Shown piece by piece: positions 1 through 6,314 of a DNA stretch of 6,910 nt; position 1 is the stretch's first letter, and the number at the start of each line of letters is the position of its first letter. Location of the stretch: positions 1-6,910 of the forward strand of contig JAANWY010000398.1 of the NCBI GenBank assembly GCA_018263655.1. Direction: 5' to 3'. A program made the translations under genes and the position numbers. The DNA is from Anaerolineales bacterium. GTDB taxonomy: Bacteria; Chloroflexota; Anaerolineae; Epilineales; JAANWY01. The notes under the pieces were generated by a model. That model ran no database searches. It worked only from the letters and a program-made list of their open reading frames with translations, and was not told where the DNA came from.

Positions 1-1
1 A

Positions 2-38
2 GCCACGGAGGCGAAGCCGGAGTGGCGTCCTGGCGTCC
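2..38. repeat. Small nested hairpin followed by tandem 8-mer
   Basis: Bases 2-26 form a near-palindrome: GCCAC pairs with GTGGC and the inner GGC pairs with GCC around a GAA loop. It is followed directly by two tandem copies of TGGCGTCC (23-30 and 31-38). This looks like intergenic repeat sequence. The window start cuts off whatever precedes it. Confidence 0.4.
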
Positions 39-139
39 TGCGGTATCACGACGGCACTCCACTGCGTTCCGGACGGATGTGCGCATCCGCGCTCACTACG
101 AACGGGCTTTGCGATTTACCGAGTTTCCGAGATGAAACC

Positions 140-1183
140 ATGAGTGTCACCTACGCTGTACACGAACTAACCGCTGACGATAAAGCAGCCTGGGACGAGT
201 TCGCGCTCAGCTCGCCCCGCGCATCACCCCATCACCTCCTGGGCTGGCGTCGAGCGATGATGGACACCTACGGTTACGACGCGCACTATCTGGTGGCCAG
301 GTCAAACGGTGAGCTCGCCGGCATACTGCCCCTCGTCGAAATCAGGAGCCGGCTCATGGGCGATGCCTTGACCAGTCTGCCAGGCGGTGTCTGCGCCTCA
401 GCGCCGGAAGCCTCGGCTGTCTTGGTGACGGCCGCCGAGCGTAGAGCGCGATCTTTGGGGGTCGACTACCTGGCGCTGCGCGACACCTTTGACCCAATCG
501 CGCCCGGGTTGAAGACAGTCGATGAGCACGCTGTCTTCGTGCTGGATGTGCCTTCGGACCCAGAGGAGGTCCTGCCGGCTCTGCCTTCCAACATGCGGCG
601 CTACGTGCGCCAGGGTCTCAAACGCGGTGCCGGCGCCACATCGGGCCAAGACGGGCTGATGGACTTCTACGCGATGTTCGCGCGGTTCTGTCGCGACGTG
701 GGCACGCCGGTCTTCAGCGCCGAGTTCCTCCAGCGCGTGGCCGACGCGCTGGGCGAACGCTGGATGGTGGTGTGTGTGCGTCACGAGGACGCCGTCGTCG
801 GTGGGGGATTCCAGATTTTGCTGGGCGACACGGTCTGGGGGCTGTGGGGCGGTTCCCTGCACGCGGCGCTCGACCTGCGCCCCAATCATCTGCTGGCCTG
901 GGAATGTATGCGTTATGCTGCCGAGAACGGTTTCCGATACCTCAACACGGGTCGTAGTCAGGTCGGGTCTGGGCAGTACAGGTTCAAGCGCCAGTGGGGG
1001 GGCGAATCTCAGCCGCTGTATCAGCACTTCGCCCTGCTGCAGCGCGATACCGTCCCCGATGTCTTGAACGGTGCCGGCCCATCACGCGCCCAGCGTGCCT
1101 TCACGGACGTCTGGCGCCGGCTGCCGGTGCCGGTAGCCTCCACCATCGGCCCCAGACTGCGCCAACACATTCCGTTCGGATGA
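140..1183 (+). CDS. FemAB/GNAT-type acyltransferase, exopolysaccharide-associated family
   Basis: A 347-residue protein of the FemAB-like, GNAT-fold group that NCBI often labels 'FemAB family XrtA/PEP-CTERM system-associated'. Relatives transfer acyl or aminoacyl groups in cell-envelope or polysaccharide synthesis; the substrate here is unknown. Visible hallmarks are an N-terminal WDEF...HHLLGWR segment (about residues 14-37), a YLVARSNGELAGILPLV strand pair, SLPGG, a central NMRRYVRQGLKR basic helix, and the C-terminal signature GRSQVGSGQYRFKRQWGG at about residues 271-288. I chose ATG 140 because homologous sequence begins at MSVTYAVHEL. An in-frame ATG at 77 would add 21 residues unlike the family. 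There is no signal peptide or membrane helix, so the protein is cytoplasmic. It overlaps the next gene by ATGA, which argues for one transcript. The family is clear; the precise reaction is not. Confidence 0.85.
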   Translation: MSVTYAVHELTADDKAAWDEFALSSPRASPHHLLGWRRAMMDTYGYDAHYLVARSNGELAGILPLVEIRSRLMGDALTSLPGGVCASAPEASAVLVTAAERRARSLGVDYLALRDTFDPIAPGLKTVDEHAVFVLDVPSDPEEVLPALPSNMRRYVRQGLKRGAGATSGQDGLMDFYAMFARFCRDVGTPVFSAEFLQRVADALGERWMVVCVRHEDAVVGGGFQILLGDTVWGLWGGSLHAALDLRPNHLLAWECMRYAAENGFRYLNTGRSQVGSGQYRFKRQWGGESQPLYQHFALLQRDTVPDVLNGAGPSRAQRAFTDVWRRLPVPVASTIGPRLRQHIPFG

Positions 1184-2091
1184 AGCTACCTCGACTCTCG
1201 CGCGACCGGCTCCTGCGCCTGATCGGGTTGGGCCTCTTTGGCTTCGTCCTATCGCGCATCGATCTCGGTCAGACCGCTCAACGTGTCGCCCACGCGCGGC
1301 CGGAATTCTTAGTTCTGGCTGGCTTGGCGACGGCACCTCTGTTCACCATTCGAGCGTGGCGGCTGCGCGTTATCCTGAGCGGTCTCGGGATCGGGCTGCC
1401 CTTCCGCCAGATCCTGACCCTGCGCATTGTGACCAGTGCCGCCGGCGACGCTACGCCTGGCCGGCTGGGCGAGTTCAGCGCAGTGGCGTACTTGACCAAA
1501 GCTGGCCACTCGGCGACCGACGCAACGCTGGGGCTCCTTGCTGATCGCATTCTGGACGCAGGCGTCTTCGCCCTCGTAGCTGTCTCGGCGCTGTCCAGCT
1601 TCGGAATAAAGATTGCAAATCTCGGATCTTGGCTGCCGAAGTCGCTGGTGCCGGTGTCGGCCGTCAGTTACTCGGCGATCCGCAAGCGTGCGCTGAGCGA
1701 CCCGGCCTCGACAGTCTGCGTCGTCACCGGTGCTGTCGCGCTATCGCTTGCCTCGTTCGCGGTGCTCGTTTTCCGCGCTTACTGTCTGGCTTTGGCCCTC
1801 GGCATCCCGATCTCGTATTTCGACTTGGCCGGCGTCGTCGCTATCAGCACCTTCGTTCAGTTGCTGCCGATCTCCGTACTCGGCATTGGGAGCCGTGACA
1901 TCAGCCTGCTCTACCTGTTCGGCCGGCTTGGCCTCTCAGCCGGCTCCGCCATCAGCCTGTCTTGGCTGGCTCTAGCGATGCTGATCCTGCAAATGGCCGT
2001 CGGTCTGGCGGTCTGGTGGCGCTACCCGCTCCGGCTCGGTGAACGGTATCACCGGGGCGATGAACGGTATCCAGTGATCAGTATTCAGTGA
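1180..2091 (+). CDS. Flippase-like membrane protein, YbhN / LPG-synthase transmembrane family
   Basis: A 303-residue polytopic membrane protein matching the lysylphosphatidylglycerol synthase transmembrane (UPF0104/YbhN, MprF flippase-like) family. It should sit in the cytoplasmic membrane and probably moves or handles lipid-linked intermediates. Visible features are an N-terminal LIGLGLFGFVLSRID helix, the family stretch GDATPGRLGEFSAVAYL (about residues 89-105) followed by LADRILDAGVFALV, and near the C-terminus LLPISVLGIGSRDISLLYLF. There are about seven to eight hydrophobic helices. ATG 1180 overlaps the TGA of the preceding gene. An upstream in-frame ATG at 994 would run 62 residues inside that gene and is rejected. 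The last 17 residues or so are odd: ERYHRGD is followed by ERYPVIS from a duplicated DNA segment, and the stop lies in a tandem repeat, so the native tail may have been altered. Confidence 0.85.
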   Translation: MKLPRLSRDRLLRLIGLGLFGFVLSRIDLGQTAQRVAHARPEFLVLAGLATAPLFTIRAWRLRVILSGLGIGLPFRQILTLRIVTSAAGDATPGRLGEFSAVAYLTKAGHSATDATLGLLADRILDAGVFALVAVSALSSFGIKIANLGSWLPKSLVPVSAVSYSAIRKRALSDPASTVCVVTGAVALSLASFAVLVFRAYCLALALGIPISYFDLAGVVAISTFVQLLPISVLGIGSRDISLLYLFGRLGLSAGSAISLSWLALAMLILQMAVGLAVWWRYPLRLGERYHRGDERYPVISIQ

Positions 2092-2095
2092 TCAG
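2041..2095 (+). repeat. Short direct repeats at the 3' end of the flippase gene
   Basis: GAACGGTATC occurs at 2041-2050 and 2062-2071, a 21-bp in-frame period. CAGTGATCAG occurs at 2072-2081 and 2086-2095, separated by TATT. Repeats built from the CAGTGATCAGTATTCAG unit are, to my knowledge, common between genes in Chloroflexota and some other environmental genomes. Here they run into the coding sequence and supply its stop codon. Confidence 0.7.
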
Positions 2096-2218
2096 CTTGA
2101 CATTGTTAGATTGCGTCTCGCGATGGGCGAAGGTCTCCCGACCGAGCCCGTTTCGCCTCGGTCAGGAGACCTTCGGCGATCAAAAGACCGTCGCGGAGGC
2201 AAATCTAACAATGTCAAG
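2096..2218. repeat. 123-bp palindromic element (MITE- or REP-like)
   Basis: The ends are a perfect 17-bp inverted repeat: CTTGACATTGTTAGATT at 2096-2112 and its reverse complement at 2202-2218. A second inverted repeat lies inside: GCGAAGGTCTCCCGACCGAG at 2127-2146 pairs with 2157-2177 with one mismatch and one extra base. The whole unit could fold into one long hairpin. It sits between convergent genes, so it could also act as a two-way transcription barrier, although neither side shows a T-tract. There is no coding capacity and no obvious target duplication. Bases 2219-2283 beyond it hold nothing I recognise. Confidence 0.8.
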
Positions 2219-2283
2219 GTAGTTACCCCTATTCTACATCATAACCCGATTTTATGCTATTTAGACGACAAGGGTTCTCCAGT

Positions 2284-3447
2284 TCAATGGTGGGCAACGG
2301 CGTGCGCAGCGTCCTCGGGTTCAATCAGATAACGTATGGCAAGGTACCAAGCCAACACCGCGCCGGCCACGATGCCCATGGCGGACAGCCACTCGATGCT
2401 GTTTGGGGAGTAGGTCTCCCCGGATGGCGTCGTCTGGGCAAAGAGCGTCGCATTGAAGCGGTTCATCAATACGCCAAAGAGGACCAAAATAGCGCCGCTT
2501 ACCTGGCCGCGCCGGCTTCTACGCACTGCTGGGATGAGGAATAGCAGCGCGGGGAGCACTGCACCCAGTCCCAACTCCGCCCCCATCAGCCAACTCATGC
2601 GGTCGAAGGCCAGGAGAGCGGACAATTCACCCGCCTGCACGATGTCTCCCAGCTTCAAGCTGACGTACAACAGCGTAACGCCGGCCACGCCCCTGGCTAA
2701 GCCGCCCAGCAACTCCGAGTTCACGGCTTCCCTCCAGATGCGGCCCGCAGCCACGTAAGCGATCATGGCCAAACTCAGGCCGGCCATGACTGAAGAGAGG
2801 AAGAACAGTAGCGACAGGAGCGGCGAATACCACAGCGGGTGCAGCCGGTGTGGCATATTGAGGTAGAGGGTACCCAACGTTGATTGGTGCAACGACGACA
2901 GCGTAAGACCGGCTACCGAAATCGGTATGACGTAGCGGTGGATCAGCTCCACCGGCTTCTCCAAGCCGAAACGCTCCAGCACAAGCGGGCTGTTCTCGAG
3001 GAACAGTACTGTAGTGTAGAGCAGGACACACCAACAAATCTCGAAGAGCGGCGAGTGGACGTTCCAGTACAGGATAAAGTGGTGGAAGCGGTCCCAGCGC
3101 CCCAGATCCAGAAATAGAAAGAAGAGCACGGCGGCATATCCCAACAGGCCGGCCAAGACCGCCGGCACCATGACGGGCCGGTATTCCGCCCGCTGCAATA
3201 GGTACACAACCGAAGCCATGGTGAACGCGGAACCAGAGAAGGCGATCAAAGTGAAGTCAAAGCCGATCCAGACGCCCCAGGGGTACGCGTTCGAGAGAGC
3301 TGTCCCCTCCCCCAGGCCAACGATCAGCCGCCAGATGCCGGCCATGACACCGGTGAACGTCAGCAAGCTGAGTATGGCAATCCCAATCTGGGAGACTGTA
3401 ATAGGTGCAGGTCTCGTTCGCTCCGGATATCTGGTGGTTACACTCAT
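2284..3447 (-). CDS. hybB: NrfD/HybB-type quinone-interacting membrane subunit
   Basis: A 387-residue integral membrane protein of the NrfD/PsrC family, closest in appearance to HybB of hydrogenase-2. The family carries no cofactor and exchanges electrons or protons with the quinone pool near the outer face of the cytoplasmic membrane. About ten hydrophobic helices are visible, near residues 17-45, 54-86, 91-116, 131-154, 172-189, 204-235, 244-268, 283-305, 313-335 and 351-374. HybB-like motifs include YPWGVWIGFD, LDLGRWDRFHHF, SLHQSTLGTLYL, LHPLWYSPLL and GVLMNRFNATL. Length matches HybB (about 390). The start ATG overlaps the TGA of the ferredoxin gene (ATGA), with a GAGAGGA ribosome site at 3455-3461 inside that gene. 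No hydrogenase genes are in view, so the symbol marks family resemblance only. Confidence 0.88.
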   Translation of the reverse strand: MSVTTRYPERTRPAPITVSQIGIAILSLLTFTGVMAGIWRLIVGLGEGTALSNAYPWGVWIGFDFTLIAFSGSAFTMASVVYLLQRAEYRPVMVPAVLAGLLGYAAVLFFLFLDLGRWDRFHHFILYWNVHSPLFEICWCVLLYTTVLFLENSPLVLERFGLEKPVELIHRYVIPISVAGLTLSSLHQSTLGTLYLNMPHRLHPLWYSPLLSLLFFLSSVMAGLSLAMIAYVAAGRIWREAVNSELLGGLARGVAGVTLLYVSLKLGDIVQAGELSALLAFDRMSWLMGAELGLGAVLPALLFLIPAVRRSRRGQVSGAILVLFGVLMNRFNATLFAQTTPSGETYSPNSIEWLSAMGIVAGAVLAWYLAIRYLIEPEDAAHAVAHH

Positions 3448-4352
3448 CGCTTCGTCCTCTCTTTCTTACCGGCTTCCACGCAGGCCCCGCTTTCTTCTCG
3501 ACGCGTGCGGAGCCAGCACAGACCAGACGCCGCTGTCGCCACCGTCAGCGCGACCATGGGGGTCTGCTTCATCACGAACTCGGCCCTTCTCGGGATCGGT
3601 TGCGAGCCTAACTCGGGGAACCCCAAGTCCTCAAATCGAGCCGGCGACAAGTAGAGCATCGAGGTGCCGCCGGCTTCGTGCTCACCGTAGACGTGGTTCA
3701 AGTAGCGGTCAGGGTGAGTGTCCATGCGCGCCGCAGCTTCCCTCAGCAAGGCCCTGCGCTTACCGAACTTCAAAGCGCCGGTCGGGCAGTCGCTGACACA
3801 GGCTGGCTGTTGCCCCTCTTCCAGGCGATTGATGCAGAAGTCACACTTGGCGATCAGCCCCAGCGTTTCCTCCCATTGGAAGGCGGGAACGCCGAACGGA
3901 CACGCGTACTGGCAATAACGGCAGCCGATGCACTTGCCGGCGTTGTAGGTCACTGGGCCCTCCGGCGTCTTGTGCAAGGCTCCGACGGTGCATGCCGACG
4001 CGCAGGCTGGGTGCACGCAGTGCATACATTGGCGCTTCACGTGCAATGGGCCATCGGCACCTTCCACGTTCTCGCGGACATCGACGTAGGTCAACGTGTC
4101 GGCGGAGAGACTCGTTTCGCCCCCGTCGGGCGGGGGGAACCCGTGCGCCGCCTTACAAGCCGCTTCGCAGGTTCTACAGCCGGTGCAGCGGGTCAGGTCG
4201 ATCAGCACCCCGACTGCGTCCGGGGCTACCTCAGTCTCCGAAGCCTCAACCCGAGAGCCAGTCACGGATTCCAGCGTAAGGGCACCTGTTAGCGCTCCGA
4301 CGCCCCTGAGGAAGTCGCGCCGAGAAAGCTGTCTTTCAGCTTTCTTGCTCAT
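3444..4352 (-). CDS. hybA: Tat-exported four-cluster 4Fe-4S ferredoxin subunit, HybA-like
   Basis: A 302-residue electron-wiring subunit. SRRDFL at residues 10-15 is a twin-arginine motif followed by a short hydrophobic stretch, so the folded protein should cross by Tat. Sixteen cysteines form four cluster motifs: C56/C59/C62/C66, C109/C112/C117/C121, C141/C144/C147/C151, and C170/C173/C185/C189. The segment YLNHVYGEHEAGGTSMLYLS is characteristic of HybA rather than a generic DmsB or NrfC. A C-terminal hydrophobic segment (about 266-281), followed by arginines, is the HybA-type tail anchor. It overlaps both neighbours by ATGA, so the three genes are probably coupled. Expected role: passing electrons between the quinone-reactive membrane subunit and the octahaem cytochrome. 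The symbol denotes family; the usual hydrogenase partner is absent here. Confidence 0.9.
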   Translation of the reverse strand: MSKKAERQLSRRDFLRGVGALTGALTLESVTGSRVEASETEVAPDAVGVLIDLTRCTGCRTCEAACKAAHGFPPPDGGETSLSADTLTYVDVRENVEGADGPLHVKRQCMHCVHPACASACTVGALHKTPEGPVTYNAGKCIGCRYCQYACPFGVPAFQWEETLGLIAKCDFCINRLEEGQQPACVSDCPTGALKFGKRRALLREAAARMDTHPDRYLNHVYGEHEAGGTSMLYLSPARFEDLGFPELGSQPIPRRAEFVMKQTPMVALTVATAASGLCWLRTRREESGACVEAGKKERTKR

Positions 4353-5356
4353 TGTCGCCCTCGCTCTAGAGCATAAAGTAAAACGAGCGTCGAAACCAGT
4401 CCGGCGAAGGAACCAGTCCCAAAGCCGAAGGCGCTTCCGAACAACGCCAGGCTCTGGTGCTTTTCAACCTGGCGTTCGAGGGACGCGTTCTCGGATTCCA
4501 GGACGCGCACCCGCTCGCGAGCGGCACGTATTGCTTCCCCCTCTCTATCCACGTAAAATTGCGGGCTCTCACGCTTGACCTGCTTGCTGTAAACGTCATG
4601 ACCGGGACCGTGCGTCGCGTCTTCGTGGCAGCGGGCGCAGGTCTCCGATCCTACGTTGAAAGTATGACTGATGGCATCCAGGCCACCAATACCGCTTGCA
4701 ACCGTATCGGCTCGCTTCTCCGGCATGTGACAAGTATTGCACGTCATGCTTGCACGCGCTTCCTCCTTGAACGGCAAGCTTTCCATCTGGTGTTCGTGGC
4801 AACTGTCACACAACGCTTGCTCTGGTTCAATGCGGATCGTCTGAGAGTGCGATTGGTGACAGGCAATGCACTCCGCGCTGTGTTTGCCATGGTCACTTTG
4901 CACCCACTCTTCCAGCGTCTTCTCGTGGCACTTACCACACGTCTCAGAGGAGACGGGCACAGCCATCGCTGTCAGCGGGTGCGCTTCGCCCATCGTCGTA
5001 TGACAAGCCTGGCAGGTCACGCCCGCGGCCTCAGCGGTTCCCGTATCTGCGCTGTAACCGGTCACGTGACAGGTCAGGCAGTCACCGATCCGGTTCGCGC
5101 GCTCCCAGGTTTTTTGAAACGTCGGTGCACTGAAAGCAGACGAGTGCGTACTTGTCTGCCAAGCCTCATACTGCTCAGTGTGGCACTTGGCGCAGGTCGA
5201 GGGGTCCTGCACTGTCGTTTGTTCGGGTTGACCGGACTCGTTTGGTGGTTCGGCAAAAACTTGGACAGTGGAGCCGGCAAACAGGGTGGTTCCGAGTATG
5301 ATGACCAAGATGGGGAGAAGATAAGCTCCGTTGCTGAAACGCTTCTTCGATGACAT
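4349..5356 (-). CDS. Membrane-anchored octahaem c-type cytochrome
   Basis: A 335-residue protein with eight CxxCH haem c sites at residues 55, 93, 115, 140, 163, 183, 206 and 240. The opening STCAKCH...YEAWQTSTHSSAF resembles the cytochrome c554-type multihaem domain. At least eight further histidines (71, 126, 156, 159, 170, 189, 231, 249, 253) could serve as second axial ligands, so all haems could be bis-His. A signal peptide is clear: hydrophobic residues 11-30, then VFA cut before E36. After the haem domain, residues about 274-300 form a probable coiled coil (leucine/valine heptads around RVRVLESENASLERQVE), followed by a membrane helix (about 303-328) and a basic tail. It is therefore tethered outside the cell membrane. 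No lysine-for-histidine haem site of the NrfA type is seen, so electron transfer is likelier than catalysis. ATGA overlap with the ferredoxin gene. Confidence 0.92.
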   Translation of the reverse strand: MSSKKRFSNGAYLLPILVIILGTTLFAGSTVQVFAEPPNESGQPEQTTVQDPSTCAKCHTEQYEAWQTSTHSSAFSAPTFQKTWERANRIGDCLTCHVTGYSADTGTAEAAGVTCQACHTTMGEAHPLTAMAVPVSSETCGKCHEKTLEEWVQSDHGKHSAECIACHQSHSQTIRIEPEQALCDSCHEHQMESLPFKEEARASMTCNTCHMPEKRADTVASGIGGLDAISHTFNVGSETCARCHEDATHGPGHDVYSKQVKRESPQFYVDREGEAIRAARERVRVLESENASLERQVEKHQSLALFGSAFGFGTGSFAGLVSTLVLLYALERGRQ

Positions 5357-5373
5357 ATTTTTCTTACCTATCG

Positions 5374-5829
5374 TTAATCACGTGCTACTTCTTGTGTGAA
5401 TATCGGACAAGACAGACATGAAGCCGGGAGAGTCTTCTCAACTTTCATGCGTGCCAACCAGCATGGAAATCCTGGATGTTTGGACGCTGGACACGCTGCT
5501 CGCCGTGCCGGATCGCAATCTTCCAGCTCCCAGCACTTTTTCTGGAATTTAGCGGGTAGAATGTACGGAACACTTGATTCCGCTTCTGGAAGCTCTTGCA
5601 ACGCAAATACTGGCTGCTGCGGCGTCGGTCGGATCGAGGGCCGAGCCGGCTGAGCCGGCCCAGGTCGCTCGGCCGGCTCGCGCTCATCTAAGGCCTCACG
5701 TGCTGCCTTAGCCTCAGCCTGCCAGCGTCTATCCAGACGGATCAATAAATAGCCTAAGCCGACCGTGATCGCGATTGGAATGACAAACCGCAGGAGAAAC
5801 AGCCCGATAAGAACCAATATACCCGTCAT
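5374..5829 (-). CDS. Two-CW domain protein with N-terminal membrane helix
   Basis: A 151-residue protein in three parts: one membrane helix (residues 4-30) ending in RLDRRW; a charged then proline-rich linker (about 38-75); and a C-terminal cysteine domain with six cysteines at 99, 105, 113, 123, 138 and 141. The pattern CW...C...CP...CW...CxxCP matches what NCBI calls a two-CW domain. I know of no established biochemistry for it; metal or cluster binding is a guess. Topology is undetermined. The gene lies 17 bases ahead of the octahaem cytochrome gene on the same strand, so it is probably a co-expressed accessory or maturation factor. The start at 5829 has a good ribosome site (AAAGGGG). Its N-terminal helix resembles the 41-residue protein encoded just upstream. 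Confidence 0.8.
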   Translation of the reverse strand: MTGILVLIGLFLLRFVIPIAITVGLGYLLIRLDRRWQAEAKAAREALDEREPAERPGPAQPARPSIRPTPQQPVFALQELPEAESSVPYILPAKFQKKCWELEDCDPARRAACPASKHPGFPCWLARMKVEKTLPASCLSCPIFTQEVARD

Positions 5830-5835
5830 GGCTTA

Positions 5836-5842
5836 CCCCTTT
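5836..5842 (-). promoter_or_regulatory. Ribosome binding site of the two-CW gene
   Basis: On the minus strand AAAGGGG lies six bases before ATG 5829 and fixes that start. It is 18 bases or fewer from the stop of the preceding small gene once the intervening insertion is removed on paper. Confidence 0.6.
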
Positions 5843-5895
5843 CAACACTAGTCGTGCTCGGCAGAAACCCTTCACCAGTTAGATCAAGACAGCAT

Positions 5896-5967
5896 CCCTT
5901 CGACAAGCTCAGGACGCCGCCTGAGTAGCGAAGCGCATCGAAGCGACGTCCTGAGCTTGACGAAGGG
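5896..5967. repeat. Inverted repeat of the CCTTCGACAAGCTCAGG type
   Basis: CCCTTCGACAAGCTCAGGAC at 5896-5915 is the reverse complement of 5948-5967 with one mismatch in 20. This motif is, to my knowledge, a dispersed intergenic repeat in many environmental genomes. It lies inside the 284-bp element. Confidence 0.75.
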
Positions 5968-6069
5968 GGTGCGGCTCGAACCTAAGTACCGTACCATCCT
6001 GAACCCGCACCCTTCGATACGGTCTCCACTGCGTTCCGGCCTACCCCTCGTCAAGCTCGGGACGTCGCT
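5942..6069. repeat. Second, overlapping inverted repeat inside the 284-bp element
   Basis: Bases 5942-5970 (AGCGACGTCCTGAGCTTGAC onward) pair with 6043-6069 with one substitution and a small length difference in the G-run. Nested within are GGTGCGG near 5968 and CCGCACC near 6005. The left arm is shared with the neighbouring inverted repeat at 5896-5967, so alternative foldings compete. Confidence 0.7.
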
Positions 6070-6125
6070 CAGGATGCTAGCCGTGATCTCGACGCCAACT
6101 GGTGGCTCATTTATGCCGAGCACTA

Positions 6126-6251
6126 CTAGTAGCTTTCACTCCAGCGCTCTTCAAGACAGTACAGCATCTTGCCACACAGTGCTGTGAGCGTCAAAGGCAC
6201 TACAATTCGAAGAACAGTTATCAGGACCATGACAACAATTGCCAGTTCCAT
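6126..6251 (-). CDS. 41-residue single-helix membrane protein, paralogue of the two-CW N-terminus
   Basis: A short gene starting MELAIVVMVLITVLRIVVP, with a hydrophobic helix over about residues 3-27 and ending EERWSESY. The start has a textbook ribosome site (GGGAGG at 6257-6262, five bases before ATG). Shifted by one residue, it aligns with the first 40 residues of the two-CW protein: L14, R15, V17, P19, T23, G27, L30, L33, R36 and W37 are identical, and most other positions are conservative. That agreement across an independent gene supports real coding. It lies first in the operon, ahead of an insertion. Its TAG stop falls within the ACTAGT border of that insertion, but the collapsed sequence keeps the same stop, so the protein is probably not truncated. 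Function unknown; a small subunit or assembly partner of the electron-transfer complex is plausible. Confidence 0.7.
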   Translation of the reverse strand: MELAIVVMVLITVLRIVVPLTLTALCGKMLYCLEERWSESY

Positions 6252-6256
6252 TTCTC

Positions 6257-6262
6257 CCTCCC
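6257..6262 (-). promoter_or_regulatory. Ribosome binding site of the 41-residue gene
   Basis: GGGAGG on the minus strand, five bases before ATG 6251. It is the strongest such site in the window and a main reason for accepting this short gene. Confidence 0.65.
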
Positions 6263-6314
6263 ATCCTGCCAGGACCGCCAGCTCTCCAGTGGCTGGTCTT
6301 CCTTACCTTCTGGC

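Larger units (their letters stand above)
5847..6130. mobile_element. 284-bp non-autonomous insertion (MITE-like) splitting the operon
   Basis: Bases 5847-5880 and the reverse complement of 6097-6130 match at 27 of 34 positions: ACTAGT, then GTGCTCGGCA, AAA and CACCAGTT align. Similarity continues patchily inward (AGATCA, AGCATCC). The palindrome ACTAGT at both ends could be a target duplication of 4-6 bases or part of the inverted repeat. There is no transposase; the interior is made of further inverted repeats. Removing the element and one ACTAGT places the TAG stop of the small gene 18 bases before the ATG of the two-CW gene, with its ribosome site intact, which is what an undisturbed operon would look like. 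Confidence 0.65.

Noticed and set aside
1..135. An open frame from base 1 to a TGA at 133-135, possibly the end of an upstream gene four bases before the FemAB-like start
   Set aside because: I recognise no family in the 44 codons, and the stretch contains a hairpin, a tandem 8-mer and a repeat-associated 16-mer, all more typical of intergenic DNA. Sequence left of the window would settle it.
2111..2332. A 73-codon plus-strand frame across the palindrome at 2096-2218
   Set aside because: It lies in repeat sequence and runs into the antisense of the HybB-like gene; there is no ribosome site and no recognisable family.
4457..5353. A 298-codon plus-strand open frame opposite the octahaem cytochrome
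   Set aside because: It is the antisense shadow of a gene with eight CxxCH motifs; its composition is that of a reversed reading and no family is recognisable.
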